Of a stretch of 64,000 nucleotides of DNA, positions 38,996 to 54,559 are shown in pieces (the stretch's first letter is position 1; each line of letters starts with the position of its first letter). The stretch is from Epiperipatus broadwayi (Eukaryota; Onychophora; Udeonychophora; Euonychophora; Peripatidae). The position numbers and the translations under genes are program-made. The notes beneath the pieces are model-generated. The model ran no database searches. It was not told where the DNA came from and saw nothing but the letters and a program-made list of their open reading frames with translations. The DNA is taken from NCBI GenBank assembly GCA_028023455.1, contig JAQFVV010013318.1, positions 1-64,000 on the forward strand, written 5' to 3'.

Positions 38996-41686
38996 TGTAA
39001 CCAGAAATTATGTATAATCATTTTTTTTTGTTTTTTTTTTTTATAAAGTGACAAGAAATGAAACAGACAGATCGGAGAACCGATCTTCGTTTCAGGTGTT
39101 TTTATGTACGGTAATTCAAACTACTGTTCGCCCGCAGTGAGATTTTGTCTAGTTTAAGTTATAATATAAATTAGTTATATATTCTATAGTTTATAAATAA
39201 ATATGTAAAGTTTCCGTATATAAATGTCACAAACCATGAAATAATATTCGTGTGTGCGTGGTTTGTGAATTTATATCATTTAATTTAAAGTTTCAGTGCG
39301 GGCGTATTTGTTTTAAATTTTAGTTTTAAAATTGTATAAAGTCGTTTAAAAATACTGATCAAAAATCACATTCCTTTGATCAGTGTTTTTAATTAAAATC
39401 TAATTGCACAAATGTTCAGAGCAATTAAGTTGTATTCAAAATTAGTAAGGAATTTTGATATGTAATTACTGTATCGATTTAAAAATGGCATATTAAATTA
39501 AAAGATTGCTAAAAACAGATAATTGATTGTTGGTCAAGCTGCATCGCTAGAGGCTAGAAAAAGTAGGAGGAGCCTAAAACAAAAACAAGTCGGAAAGGTC
39601 AGCAGTGGCTATTTTAGAAAAAAACTTACTTTCTAACTTGGGTCGTGTTTGAGAGAGGTAGTCTCGAGACAACACAGCAGTTGAGTATAATTCACACATT
39701 ATTATTAAGAAGTTTACCAGTGAATCGCAATGTTGATGGGCTAAGTGCAGGAGCTGATCTCTGTCCTGCCAAAGTGAATCTTCGTGCCGCTGTTTGATCA
39801 TGTTTCATATACTTCAGAATTTCCAACTTCCAATCTCAAAATTTACTATGCCTTACAAATAACTTTCAAAAATGCGCCCTACGTTCATTACAAGCCAAGC
39901 TGGATGAAGAAAAAGAGAACTTTGTTACACGAACTTTAATTTTCTTCCGTGCTTAATGTTATCAATCAAGTGAATCATATGTAAGTTTTTATATCATTTA
40001 TAATGCTATTATTTAACCTGTCAGTAAATTTTCTTTTCTTTTTTAATCCTCTGCTCTAGTCTTTAGAAATCATTTATAAAATTGTAATTAATAGTAATAA
40101 TATTTCAACTGAATGCATTTATATTTTCTTATGTTGCTTATTTCATGAACAAACATTGCCAATAGTAATATTTCCAACTCTGTGTAAACTAGTGTGTAAT
40201 AATGATCAATTTAATTTAAAAGTAGTTTCATGTTCTGAATTAAATATTCTTTCACATTCCGAGTTAGTAAATGTTAAACCTCTTTATTATTCTATGTTAA
40301 GTTGTTATAAAATTACAATCTAAGTTTCAATCTTAAATATATATATAATAGTTTCAAAGTGTTCATTAATGTTATGTATAATATGAGAAATAATTCATTG
40401 CATAATTTGATACTATCGCTACCGCCTGTTAACCCGAAGGGTTAGAGTTTCAGAGTAAATTTAACTAATTATTGTTGTCACCGTCAGTTTAAGCCCGCTA
40501 CGTTTTATTGGGGTAAGGATCTCAGCCTGTGGCGTAGAAACAGACTAATAGATTCCAGGTTTTATATAATTCCTTTTAAAAATCCGCTTCAAGTATTCGT
40601 CCTTCACGTCTGTGGCAATGCCTTCCCTTCGCTGAAGTCAGCGTCTCGCCATTCTACCATTGGGGAATGAAAGCAGTTTTTCTTTCCCGGTAATCTCTTG
40701 GATCACCGGGGTTCGAAATGATCCCGGCTGGTTGTAGTGTCCCGGAACTACTTGGGGGCATTAAGCCTTGTCAAAGTACAAGCCGCCCGGTATTCCGTTA
40801 ATGCACCGCAAGTGATTACTGTAGGGCTTTTGAATGTAGGCAACCACCAGTTCATCTATCTTCCAGGTCGTATTTATATAAAACCACCAGTTCATCTATC
40901 TTCCATGTCGTAATTATATAAAACCACCAGTTCATCTATCTTCCATGTCGTATATATATAAAACCACCAGTACATCTATCTCTTATGTCGTATTTATATA
41001 AAACCACCTCCACTGTTCGTCTACGTTCCGGCTCGAGCCTATTCAAATAAAATAAGTAAACAAAAATCTTTAGATAAATATTTTTTCCAATGCTCTAATA
41101 CTCTGATTCTTTTAACCACCCGTCAATCCTTCAATCACACAGCTATTGGCATGAGTTTGTTCATTAAATAAAACGTTCACTAAAGACTAGTAGCCAAATA
41201 CAAGAGGATTCATGGAAGTCTTACCGTACTGTTAACATTATATTTATATGCTTTGTATTTTCATGTTGAACACTATATTTATCCGCTTTCTATTTGTCTT
41301 ATTTAACACTATATTTATATGCTTTATATTTTGCTTATTAAACACTTTATTTAATCTAAATTTTTGTGTCCTCCACCTTATTACTCTCTAAGTTTATTTA
41401 GCCACTTTCTGTCTGTATTGGCAACTTAAATATATACGTTACATAAATGACCGTTCCAATATCTATAGTCTAATAAATCTATATATCATTAACTGTAAGA
41501 ATTTAGTCTATGTTCTGAGCTGAGCTAGAAAAGGGATAACCCTGTGCTGGTGTAAAGTCATCATCGGTTGGTCATGCCGGGGTTTGGGTTTGAATTCAGT
41601 TGGCGTTTTGGGAATGTATTCTTAAGCGTGGACTGGGTTTGAACTCGGGTATTGTGTATGAGTAAGCGTGGTGGATTTATACCGGT

Positions 41687-41689
<3 letters not shown>
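38996..41689 (+). mobile_element. candidate 3' LTR (2.7 kb) of the ORF-bearing element
   Basis: The segment starts TGTAACC and ends CCGGTACA, an imperfect inverted pair beginning TG and ending CA, and is followed at once by (AT)n, as the other LTRs in the window are. It is notably less AT-rich at about 40420-41040. Near the start is a hairpin, CAGATCGG with CCGATCTTCG (39067-39095). A 40-bp tandem repeat with TATATAAAA boxes lies at about 40842-41010. No partner LTR is in the window, so the left part of the element would have been lost, perhaps at the (AT)n at 37364-37456. Without a second copy, the LTR identity is an inference. Confidence 0.45.
40842..41010 (+). promoter_or_regulatory. four-fold 40-bp repeat carrying TATA boxes
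   Basis: AACCACCAGTTCATCTATC recurs, with small changes, at 40842, 40882, 40922 and 40962, and a partial copy begins at 41002: an exact 40-bp period. Each unit ends in TATATAAAA (about 40875, 40914, 40952, 40995). A strong TATA-type promoter array on the plus strand is the simplest reading. If this is an LTR, transcription would start about 25-35 bp after one of the boxes. Confidence 0.55.

Positions 41690-41731
<42 letters not shown>
41690..41731. repeat. (AT)n microsatellite at the LTR edge
   Basis: About 42 bp of AT dinucleotides starting at the base after the LTR's CA. Confidence 0.95.
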
Positions 41732-41735
<4 letters not shown>

Positions 41736-44700
41736 CAAATCCTCATAAATTCTTACCAACATGAAAACGCATGGCCAATCACAAAATATATTATAACAGT
41801 AATTTCTATACACAATGTTTGTATCCTCAAAATGTACAGATGAAAACCACTATAAAACAGTGTGGTAGTAATTAAGCTGTGATGATTAGCCCTATGAATG
41901 TTAAATTGAACATAATTACTCAAAAAAGTTTATTCGTATATCATTTTAAGGTCCAATTGAAATTATTTTAATTATGCACGCTTGCTTTAAAGAAATAACA
42001 TTTTGAACGCGTTCTTATCTCTGATCTTGATCTTTATATTATATTTAATTCAGCAAACCCCGTAAAGGATTGCATCACTTCTCAGCTTTAGTGATATATT
42101 AATAGTATATGTTTGGAGAGAGTGCAAACAGCCACAAAAAAAATACTTTTGATAATAAAATAACAAAATAATTTATTTACAATAATTACGATATAAATAA
42201 ACGTAAAACTGTTAATATATTATCAACTATCATAAAATCATAGAGTAAATAAAATATAAAATATTAAAACTAACAAACATTAAGTTTAAATATATGTATG
42301 GATATGCAGAAATCCTTACAAATCTTAGTTTTAATGTCTTATATTGGAATAAAAAAGATAAATATTGCCCATATAATAAAATGTTTCTATCATGTTTTTT
42401 TTATGATAATGTAATCATATACTTCGTATTTCACACACATCCTTGGTAATATCCTTTAAAAATTCACTCTTTATGTTAAACACCCTTTTTCTATATCAAT
42501 GATTATAAACAGTGGTTATTGATTCATTATAGGCAAACAGATGGGTGGGCTTATGGCAAATATATTTACTTGTTGCACCATTTTCTTCATGTACAAGGTA
42601 ATGTTGCACCCTATAAGTGATCAATTTTCTTATTTGACAAAACTAAACAATTTTATATTCTTGATTGGTGTGGTGCGAGCTGATTAGTCATATATTGCAA
42701 AATGTCTTTTCGTAGCAAACGATATCATGACAGATGTATTATATGTAGTTCGATAAAAAAACTTTTAAACGAATAAAAAATTTGAAATAATATGTAGGGA
42801 AATATTTTAGCTTACGACGTTCCATTTTTATCGGTTATTTTAGCTGCTGGATCATTCATTCTAGATTTGTTGTAAAGACCTTCATCTGTTTTGTTTTTTT
42901 ATTGGTAACACCTATCCTAATTCTCTTTAGATACTTTCCCTTTCTTTCTTGGATAAGTCCTAACTACATTTTTCTCTAATTTAAGGCTAAATTGCTATTG
43001 TTTTCAGTCCTATTAATACCATTCTCTAACTCTTTAATAGTATTTTGTTTGCAACAGTTAATTAAATCTGTATCAATTTTTATACTGGAAAGTTTACTAA
43101 ATATATTTTATCTCAAATTTTATAATAAGTTTGTTACATTGTCTATTTTGCCATTTTTTCACATTCATATTTTTGCTTTACAAATAATTACGAAATAAAA
43201 TTTTACTCATATAGCTAGAAGGAAGTGAGACAATATGACAAAAATATAATGAACTTTAAATTGTCTTTCCATTACATTTAGTTAACTTCTACCCAATTTT
43301 CAATAAATTATTTGGATATACAATAAAATTTCTCACAAAAAAGGACACTACTTTATTAAGCCTCTTTCAAAAGGCAATGCTGAACGATCATAAATTGGGG
43401 GTACAATTCAATAGTTATTTCTATCTATTTTTAATTTTACATAATACAAATTGCTTTATGGATTTATTATAATGTTTAATTTGATTTTTAACTATAGCAT
43501 AATAATATGCACTACTTTAAATTCCAATAGGTGGCAGGCAAGCATATGATGCCCTATTAAATTTACAAATCAATTTATTACATTGTTTTATTAAGCTGAT
43601 TGTAATAATTTAGTCCCAATGCACCTTCTTCAAACAAATGATTTTACTTGCTATTGTTTTAAAATTATAAAATAATACTAGTTTCAATAATTTTATAGTA
43701 ATCCTATAAACGACTTAAAAATGAAAGAATGGAACAAACAGTAAACTTTTTGTTTTTCATTCTTGTGTATAATTCAAAAATTTGTCCAAAAACTCATTTT
43801 TACATATAGTTTACTTCTCTAAATTATAATTACGATTCAGTTTTAACAATTTCAGTAAATTATATTTTACAAAGGGTTTAACACATTATAGAATATATGT
43901 CAATTATTCACTGTTCACACATTTGACTGGTCTTCATCAATCAATATTTTATTTTTTCTTCTCTATGATAGGACTTATTTTAATAATTGACACACAACGC
44001 TTGATGAATACCAGATAGATTTTCTGTATTCATAATGTTCTGCTACAAAAAACATAAATAATCAGATAGAAATATATAATTCATTGCTAATAAAGATTTT
44101 ATGATACTTAGATGTTGATAATTTATTATATTTTGAAGTATCCAGCTTTTTATTTATTTCTTGCTGATAAAGACAAGAAACATTTGAGAATGTCCTTGGA
44201 TTTCTGAATCGTATGTCTGAGAACTTGCACTATTTGAATCATATGTTGGGAAAGCCCATAAAATACATGTAGCCACCACATATTTACCAAATAGCATGGA
44301 TCTGTCAGTTGCATGATTAATACATATTAATTACCAGAAAAGAAAATTACTTCTTAAATAACTTGAACAGTAAAAAAAACAAAAAAAAAAACAATCCAAT
44401 TTCCGTAGAACCAATATAGTTATATTTTATTTTCGTTCTTCCGATCATAACTATGTTTTGCACATTTTTTTAATAAAAAAGGGCTTTATTAATAACAAAC
44501 TAAATAGTAACATTTACAGTAAATCAAATACGTGTTACATAGGCAAAGTATGATACAATAGGTTATTTATCTGTGATTAAGTGTTCTTGAAAAGTGAAAA
44601 GAGGCATATTATAATAAATAGAAAAAGAACTTAGAAATGTATTTTCAAGAGTTAAATATGTGAGGAATGTTATTTAATAAAAAAAATGTAGGTGAATTAT

Positions 44701-44923
44701 CACCCGCTACATGATGTAAATGCATTTGTTTAAAAAATTATTGAGATGGTATCACAGTCAATAATTCTAGTCTTCTCCATTGATTCATAAAGGTCTTTGA
44801 ATTGCAAAGTACTTTAATTCACAGATCTTTAGAACTTCATCCATGTTGTCATATATTTGTATAAACCACATCTATGGATTTCATACTTTAAAATGTTTCT
44901 GAATTTCCATAGCTTGAGTCTTC
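41732..44923. other. AT-rich non-coding stretch
   Basis: No gene recognised. The segment lies downstream of the minus-strand ORF1 remnant and might have held its ORF2, but I find no reverse transcriptase motif on that strand. Confidence 0.5.
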
Positions 44924-47537
44924 TTAAAAATTTTCCTCTTCTGAACTTTTTTCTTCATCATTTCTGATTTCTTCCAGTTCATCAGTACATATAGAACGAG
45001 TACTAATTTGTTGCTGTATTTCCTTTAGACAGACATCTACTTCCTCACTTCTAGAGCTATCACTATGAGCCTCATCACTCTATTGCACTTCTACATTATC
45101 AAGTTCTTCTGCTGGATTAGCAGACTTTTCTGAGATAACCTGTGCTACTTCACCTTGCCTGCTCCCAGAACTGTCACTATGATCCTCATCACACCTTTGC
45201 TCTTCTATGTTATTAATTTCTTTCTCTGGATCATATGCCTCTTCTGAGATTACCTACTTTTCTTCACTCTCAATATATATCCCTCTGGATCATTGAGTTT
45301 CTGACTCCCTGCTTCAGTTTCCATCTCATCCCCTTACTCGTATTGTGCAAGCTTCTTCTTCCATCTTCTTTTCCTTTTTCTCCTTGAGATACCCTCAGTT
45401 TTTCCTGTTGCTCGTCACACAGCTCAATGTTTACAATACTATGCTCATCAGTTTGTGAGCCAGAGCCATTCTGATTTTTTTAAAACTTGCACCTTATGTC
45501 ATTTTACTCATTTGCATTGAACGATTATAACTTAGTTCAGTATCACTAAGCTTGTTATTTTTTTAATTGGCCTACTTCTTCTAATGTACCTTCAGACTCT
45601 TCAGATTGTATCGATTTGAAGCTGGTCAGTTCTGTCTGTGCTGATTGCTTCTTTATCTCTTTGACCATAGTTCTAGATTGACCTGCATTTGTCCCTTCTT
45701 CAAAACTACTGTGTGTTTCTTGATATTTCTTATAATATAGGTTATTTGTTTTCACTTTGTTATCTTTTAAATAGGATTCTTGTAATTCCCGATCTAATTA
45801 TCCATTAATTAGTGAACGATTGTTTGATGTTATTGTGCATTTGAGGAATCTGTTATAGCTTTTCCCACATTCTGTGCATTATCTTTTTGTACAAGCCCTA
45901 ATTAAACGACCAATGTCCTCACATCCATAACACTTAGGTTGAATTCTTCGAATTATTATATTTATTGGTCTTTTATTCAGCTCAAGAACAGATGGTATAT
46001 CTAGCGGACAGATACCCTTAGTCAACCTCATTGTAAATATTGTGTTGTTGAATGGCAGCTGAATCCCTTCTCTTCTTTCTATTAAGAAACTGAACTGTTA
46101 AATAAAGTCAAACTGTACTAATAGACCCTGCAATTCATCTTTTCCAAATCTCACATGACAATTCCACACTATATACTGTTATCAATGTTGGTCTTTCCAG
46201 GGCAATTTTCATTAAATATTTTCCATCTAGACACATTTGACATCTTTATTTGGCTAAATTGTTCTCAAATTTTATTGATACATATTTTTGTTAGGGTGAA
46301 GGTAGACCCTTCTTATTGAATCAATGATATTTAAGTCCTTAATTAAGATAAATAACTCATTTATTGGAAATATGAAATGATCACATTTTTTATTCATTGT
46401 ACCAATGTTAAAGTATACTGATTCTAGAAGCTAAGAAAGAAATTAAAATAATGTCTCAGGAATTTATATTATTAAATTCATTGTTGACTGATTGAAAATC
46501 TCTTGGAATTAAACTATTTTTATCCCGATCAAGATTGTTCATACTTGACTCAACATTATGACATAAGCCATTCTCAAACTTGTTCTCATGGGAGAAGCCA
46601 GCATTATTACTTTTCTCATTCTTTGCATTGTTCAGATTGATTTCATGACCTCTGACCACTAGCTTATCTTTTCTGAAGGTCCATAAACCCCTGCTCCATT
46701 TTAAACTCATTGGCATATGGGGTATTGGAACATTGCCATTCAGAAGAATTTCTATCCTTATTTAACATTTCTATTAAACAGTGGAAATTTTAGTTAGGCA
46801 TTACTGCTCTCACCAGCAGGTTTGACTGGATACTGATGGGCCTATGTACCTTTTCCCCTATTTTTATTTCAATCTATGGCTTCTAATTGTCATGATTTCA
46901 TCTAGATAATTACTTTGTCTACTTTTCCTGTGCTTGTTTTTAATTTGTCCTTCAATATTTGGTATGGTATTGATGAATGTAAAGTCTCTTTGGTGATATT
47001 TATCTTTTTTAGGTCCAGTTATAGTTTTATATTGTGAATTTGGACCACGGTACCCTCTTTTGTGACCAAATTCTCGTGATTTTTAATTTTTATCATTTTA
47101 TATTTTAGTGCTTTTGGGACAGACCCAAACTTCATTTTGTAACAGATTTTCATTAAACTTGGCATTATTATTAAGATTTAGATTATGCTTCATTGAATCA
47201 CCTTTAATTTGCTGTACCTCAATGTTTTCATTAATCTTCAGCCAATATCTATCGAAATTTCAAATGCTGTTTGAATTTTCCTTTAGAGCAGTTTTTTATT
47301 TCCCTCAAATTTCATTTGTTTCTGAACCTTCTTTCATTCTTTCACCTGTAAACATCTTTCTGAACTATTTTTAACTGATTTAGGATGTTTAAATATGTCC
47401 ACAATTACTTGATCACTTCTCAGTATGTCATTAAGTTTAATACTACTGAATGCTTGCTTATTTTGACTTTGACAGACAGCATAGAACTTGGGAAGGTTAT
47501 AAAACCTTCCATGTTGCACTTTATCAATATTGGACAC
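44924..47537 (-). pseudogene. decayed retroelement ORF1 with two altered zinc knuckles
   Basis: A gag-like nucleic-acid-binding ORF1 of a non-LTR element, broken by many stops and shifts. It starts at MSNIDKVQHGRFYNLPKFY (47537). A long Asn/Lys/Ser-rich middle includes MPMSLKWSRGLWTFRKDK (46716). Then come GIQLPFNNTIFTMRLTKGI (about 46060) and RRIQPKCYGCEDIGRLIRAC (about 45920-45950), followed after a TAA by CTECGKSYNRFLKC (about 45850-45885). Both are CX2CX4-X-X4C boxes in which the zinc-binding His has become Arg and Asn. The C-terminus is an acidic Ser/Glu repeat, with HSDSSGSRQGE and HSDSSRSEE, ending SSEEENF at 44924. The clade is not determined. Confidence 0.65.
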
Positions 47538-48230
<693 letters not shown>

Positions 48231-48752
48231 TTGTTATTATTATCCAAATTCACTTTCAGTGTCTCTTACTTATTTTTAAGCCTATAAACATCACATGATC
48301 ATCAATTCTTATAGAGAACTTTGCCTTACTTAATTTTTAAGTATATAATATATTTTCTCATAAAAACATCTATCTTTTCAACAATTCCAGAATGATCAAA
48401 AATAAACCATTTTTATTCACATAAGAATATTTTTTATAGAAATATAAATCACATAAAAAAGTTCATAATTATCATCATAAAAACCTTCAATCATTTAACA
48501 GGTTAACTCCTTAAATTAAAAAGTGAATTCATGTTTATTTAAGTGAATTGCCTTGATAAAAAAGGAAAAGATTTTTAGTTATACTAACAGAGGGTTGTAT
48601 TAAAGGTATTTATATGAACATTCATTTAAACATATTGTTATTTTCTCTTTATACTTAAAGTAATTTATCTTTAATACCATATATTATTTTATTTACATTT
48701 TTAATTTTAAAGTGAGAAAAATCAATTTATAATCTTTTTTTTTCTTTTATAG
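48231..48752 (+). other. intergenic or upstream intron sequence
   Basis: AT-rich and without frames. It ends in a pyrimidine tract and TATAG just before the signal-peptide exon, a good 3' splice site, so an untranslated 5' exon probably lies further upstream. I could not place it. Confidence 0.4.
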
Positions 48753-48815
48753 AAAATATGAAGTTCTTTTTATATTTCTATTTCGTACATTTCTTACTTT
48801 GTGATTATGTAGTTG
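48753..48815 (+). CDS. secreted serine protease, first coding exon (signal peptide)
   Basis: The exon follows a pyrimidine tract ending TTTTATAG and ends at a strong donor, G|GTAAGT. The ATG at 48758 opens MKFFLYFYFVHFLLCDYVV, a typical signal peptide: Lys2 followed by a hydrophobic core. After 19 codons one base, G, is left over (phase 1). The exon at 54147 begins with TA, giving a Val codon and an open junction. It has no other obvious downstream partner, so I join it to the protease exon. The protein would enter the secretory pathway. The intron's 5' end runs at once into (ATT)n and an RTE element. The joining is an inference; the signal peptide and the donor are seen directly. Confidence 0.6.
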
Positions 48816-48816
48816 G

Positions 48817-50969
<2,153 letters not shown>

Positions 50970-50970
50970 G

Positions 50971-51063
<93 letters not shown>

Positions 51064-51064
51064 A
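50970..51064. repeat. (ATT)n tail of the RTE element
   Basis: The RTE end GATAATGGTTGATGATGATG passes through GATAATGATG into about 30 ATT units. The tail grades into the microsatellite without a break. Confidence 0.97.
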
Positions 51065-51132
51065 CTATTATTATAATGTAAAATTTGTTTGTTTTATCGA
51101 AAATACCATTCAATTATTTGAGCAGGTGATAG

Positions 51133-51142
51133 GATGCGAGTA

Positions 51143-51176
<34 letters not shown>

Positions 51177-51181
51177 TACTC

Positions 51182-51216
<35 letters not shown>

Positions 51217-51219
51217 TGT
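51133..51219. repeat. palindrome around (AT)n, then (GT)n
   Basis: GAGTAATGTATAT and ATATACATTACTC flank an AT tract (51138-51181), a perfect hairpin. About 28-34 bp of GT repeat follow after CATAT. Confidence 0.9.
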
Positions 51220-51660
51220 GTCTTATTCAGTAACATCTGTTTTGGGTTGTCATACAGGTTAATATATAAATATTTATTCAGCCAATATATAATGATAGAA
51301 TTAACAGACTTTAAATTGCAACAGATAATTTAATTCTAATTGCATTATGTTTTTAAATTATTTTGTCAATGCTTAATCAATAGATATTGCTAATATTTCA
51401 TTTTATATTCAAATGGAGTCACTGTTCAATGTAAATAAGCAATATTATTTAGTTTTATTGTTCTAACTAGATTAATATAGTTTTACTTTGGATTTAATCG
51501 CAATAGTAATGCAAATGATAGCTTTTAATACTGCTGTGAAATAATGGATAAATTGAATTCTCTAATAGGTGGCCACTGTCTATTTATTTTTTAACTTTTC
51601 ACAATAGTACTACTGTTTTTTATATATTTTTGTATGGTAATTTAAATATTTTAGTTTTTT
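51220..51660. other. intronic AT-rich spacer
   Basis: Nothing recognised between the RTE insertion and the solo LTR. Confidence 0.5.
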
Positions 51661-53200
51661 AAATGTTAAATTTAAGTCGGGCGTGAATGGCTATATAATT
51701 TTGTAAAGTTATATTAAGGGAGGGTAATCTTAATTTCGTAGTTGTATTGGCTCAATGGATTGGATATATTTGTATAATTAGTCGATGTAGTATGAGATCC
51801 GCTTTGGGCAGGATTGCATATATACGACAACACAAAATACTATACTGTCAGGAATGGACATCTGAACAATAAGTAGAATTAGAGAAGACATTGACTCTCC
51901 ACCAACAGGAATGTTACATCTGTTGGCAACTAGAACAATAAACAAAAACTCCATAGGAATGGACTGCAGTCTTCTGCCAACTTACAAACCCATCCACACA
52001 GATTTGTTTAAAAATGTTGGGTATAGATCGATTACATAGATTCCACGGTCAAAAACATTTCAAAATAAACATAAATGATCAAAATACAAAATTATTGATA
52101 CCGACAATCGCAGAGGGAAATTTATAAGTAACCCAATAGTATTCACCATAAAATACTTGCATTGTCACCAATAACTTAAAAGACATCTGAATAAATACAT
52201 TTTAGATACCGTACGGTATCATTATTTATCGAATGTCTATATATTTTGATCAAATATGAAAACCAAAATATAATTAACCACGAACGAATCCATGCAAGCA
52301 TCTATAAACAACTTAAATTTCATGCATTTAAATAATCTTTACAATAAGAAAAAAAAATGGAAATGATGTTTATCAATCGGAAAACATATAAAATTAAACA
52401 TTATTAATTTGATTTAAAAACTTACAAAAGTCAGATAAGACTCCGTTTTAACATTTAAGTTGGCTTGTTTATCAATTTATAAAACTTGACGAAAGTTCTT
52501 AATTGATTTTAATAATTGTTCATTTCATATAGCTTATGGTTCCTGTTTTTAATTCCCGTGATGCCTCCATTGGAAGATAATGTTCTGGAGATGGCAATAG
52601 CTGGTTCAAGGTATTCCAGTCTTTTCCTTTTTCTTTTTTAAATAGAGAGTGTGGTATGTGCGTCCTACCACAACTCTCAAACACACAACACTGGAACTCT
52701 CAGAAAAAACTGTATTTCCCTTTTTATATTAATCCACACGGATTCAATCAACAAAACGTCACTAATCCATCACTTTCGTTAGGATCCGAGCCAAGGCTTA
52801 GTGCTTCCATTGGTCAAGCTAAAATCTCTTTATTCTCTTATCTAATTTACTCTCTGACTTTTTAATTAGACAGCTTTTGGATAATTAATAAACAATCATT
52901 TCCGTTTACAGATTACAGGAATTAATTAATACCTGTTTTTATTTTTACTTATGTTATTTCTTTTTTAAATGATTTTTATATTTAAATCTTTTTTTATAAA
53001 AAAAATACATTCAAATACCTTTTTTTATTTATTAAAAAAAATATTTTTAAAGTTTAGCATCTGTGCGAATATATACGTTTAACAAACATTTTAATTTTAG
53101 CGTTTAGTTTTTTTTTTCTTTTTAATACACTTATTTTTATATGCGAACTTAAAAGTTTTTATTTCAATTTAATGTAACGACATATTTATATATCGTTACA
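51661..53200 (-). mobile_element. rearranged solo LTR of the composite family (copy D)
   Basis: 51825-53200 aligns in direct orientation with LTR A from about 19322 to its end at 20928, ending in the same TGTAACGA...TCGTTACA palindrome followed by (AT)n. The part equivalent to about 19492-19698 is missing from its place and is found, inverted, in front (51661-51824). The first part of the LTR is absent. There is no internal region. It sits in the long intron of the serine protease gene. Confidence 0.8.
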
Positions 53201-53226
53201 ATATATATATATATATATATATATAT
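53201..53226. repeat. (AT)n at the solo LTR edge
   Basis: About 26 bp of AT dinucleotides directly after the LTR end. Confidence 0.9.
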
Positions 53227-54072
53227 TAAACATTAGTATGTGTTTGGTTTTAAATTATCAACCTTAAATAAACTTATTTCAAAAAGAAATTAATCCAAAT
53301 CATTGAAACTGTGTTCACATCAGAAAATAAAATCAAAATTGGTAATATAAATTTTAATATTGTTTTGTCAGTAATGATTAATAATATTTTTATAAAACCA
53401 TTAATCTATCTTTTTAAATATTAAAATGACAATCAATTATTAGAGAAGATTTTTGATAGTAATAAACATATATCCTATTAATATATTATGCATTATTAGA
53501 TTATCATTACATGTAAATCTAAAACAAGAGAAAACATTTTTTATTCAGTTCTGTTTACATTTTCCATAGACACCAGGGTTAATACAACAATATCTTGTAT
53601 TCACTATTTAGTCATTACTTACCAGTATTCCATATATATATATTTTATTATACAAAAAAAATATAGAATCATATACAACACATATTTATTTTTCATATTA
53701 CAAATACAATTCTTTCATTCTAACTCAAATTAAACAGTTTTAATATATTCTCATTATACTACACTGTAAATGTATTTTCATACTTATTTTTCCAATATAA
53801 TATTATACGAATAAAATAATAATTATTATTGCAATCTTAAACAATTAGCTGCATTATTTGTAATTAATTATTTTGAAAGTAGTAAAATAACACAATAACC
53901 ATATTGTTATCCAAACATAATGCTTTATTATTCATATACCCATTTAAAAATGAATAAACTTAATTCACAAACTTATACAATATAATGAATAATAAACAAT
54001 TTTATTTGAATATTATCATTGTCATAGAACACAATTCAATACATCAGAAGTTATAGTATCTGCAATCAAAAT

Positions 54073-54073
<1 letters not shown>
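53227..54073. other. intronic AT-rich stretch
   Basis: No exon, repeat or element recognised. Confidence 0.5.

Positions 54074-54128
<55 letters not shown>
54074..54128. repeat. compound (CA)n(TA)n microsatellite
   Basis: About 22 bp of CA repeat run into about 32 bp of TA repeat, ending about 18 bp before the protease exon's 3' splice site. Confidence 0.95.
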
Positions 54129-54130
<2 letters not shown>

Positions 54131-54146
54131 CAAATTACTATTTCAG

Positions 54147-54292
54147 TAACAAAATTTCGTCCCAAGTTTAAAAGCTCTATACCTAATACAATTTCACCCA
54201 TATCACATGCTGAATGTGGAAAGCTCCCTGTATTGAAATCAAAGCGTATGGTTGGAGGACAATTAGTTAATGAAGGAGGAGCACCTTGGATG
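54147..54292 (+). CDS. trypsin-like serine protease (S1), zymogen-activation exon
   Basis: A 146-bp exon between TATTTCAG and GTAATTTT. It starts with two bases that complete a phase-1 codon and ends in phase 0. It encodes a short propeptide (TKFRPKFKSSIPNTISPISH), then AECGKLPVLKSKRMVGGQLV and NEGGAPWM. CG before the cleavage site is the propeptide Cys that bonds to the catalytic domain in many S1 zymogens. KR|MVGG is the activation site, cut after Arg, and PWM is the conserved start of the first beta-barrel. Met replaces the usual Ile or Val at the new N-terminus. The exons with the catalytic His, Asp and Ser must lie further right and were not found in the next 9.7 kb. No clip or other accessory domain is seen. 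Confidence 0.82.
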
Positions 54293-54364
54293 GTAATTTT
54301 ATTCACTTTAATTTTAACTTAATGTATTTGTGAATTATTTTTAAATATGTAAAAATTTAAATTT

Positions 54365-54450
<86 letters not shown>
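54365..54450. repeat. compound (CA)n(TA)n(GA)n microsatellite
   Basis: CA, TA and GA dinucleotide arrays in direct succession, in the intron after the protease exon. Confidence 0.95.
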
Positions 54451-54451
<1 letters not shown>

Positions 54452-54532
54452 TCTGTGGATGGCTTGTGTGACCAAGTCGAAACGTCATTATATTAATATT
54501 AAAAGTTTTTAACATGGATAAACCCGCAAAAA
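54452..54532 (+). other. short retroelement-like fragment with a CGAAACGTC motif
   Basis: ATCTGTGGATGGC is followed by GACCAAGTCGAAACGTCATT. Phrases like this occur near the 3' ends of Penelope-like and related elements. It is only about 80 bp and the assignment is weak. Confidence 0.25.
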
Positions 54533-54559
54533 GTGTATTATATATATATAGTGCCCTTT

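Noticed and set aside
40700-40740. tRNA-like GGGGTTCGAAATG with flanking CCGGG and CCCGG
   Set aside because: The loop between the stems is too long for a T-arm, and no anticodon arm or acceptor stem is found around it.
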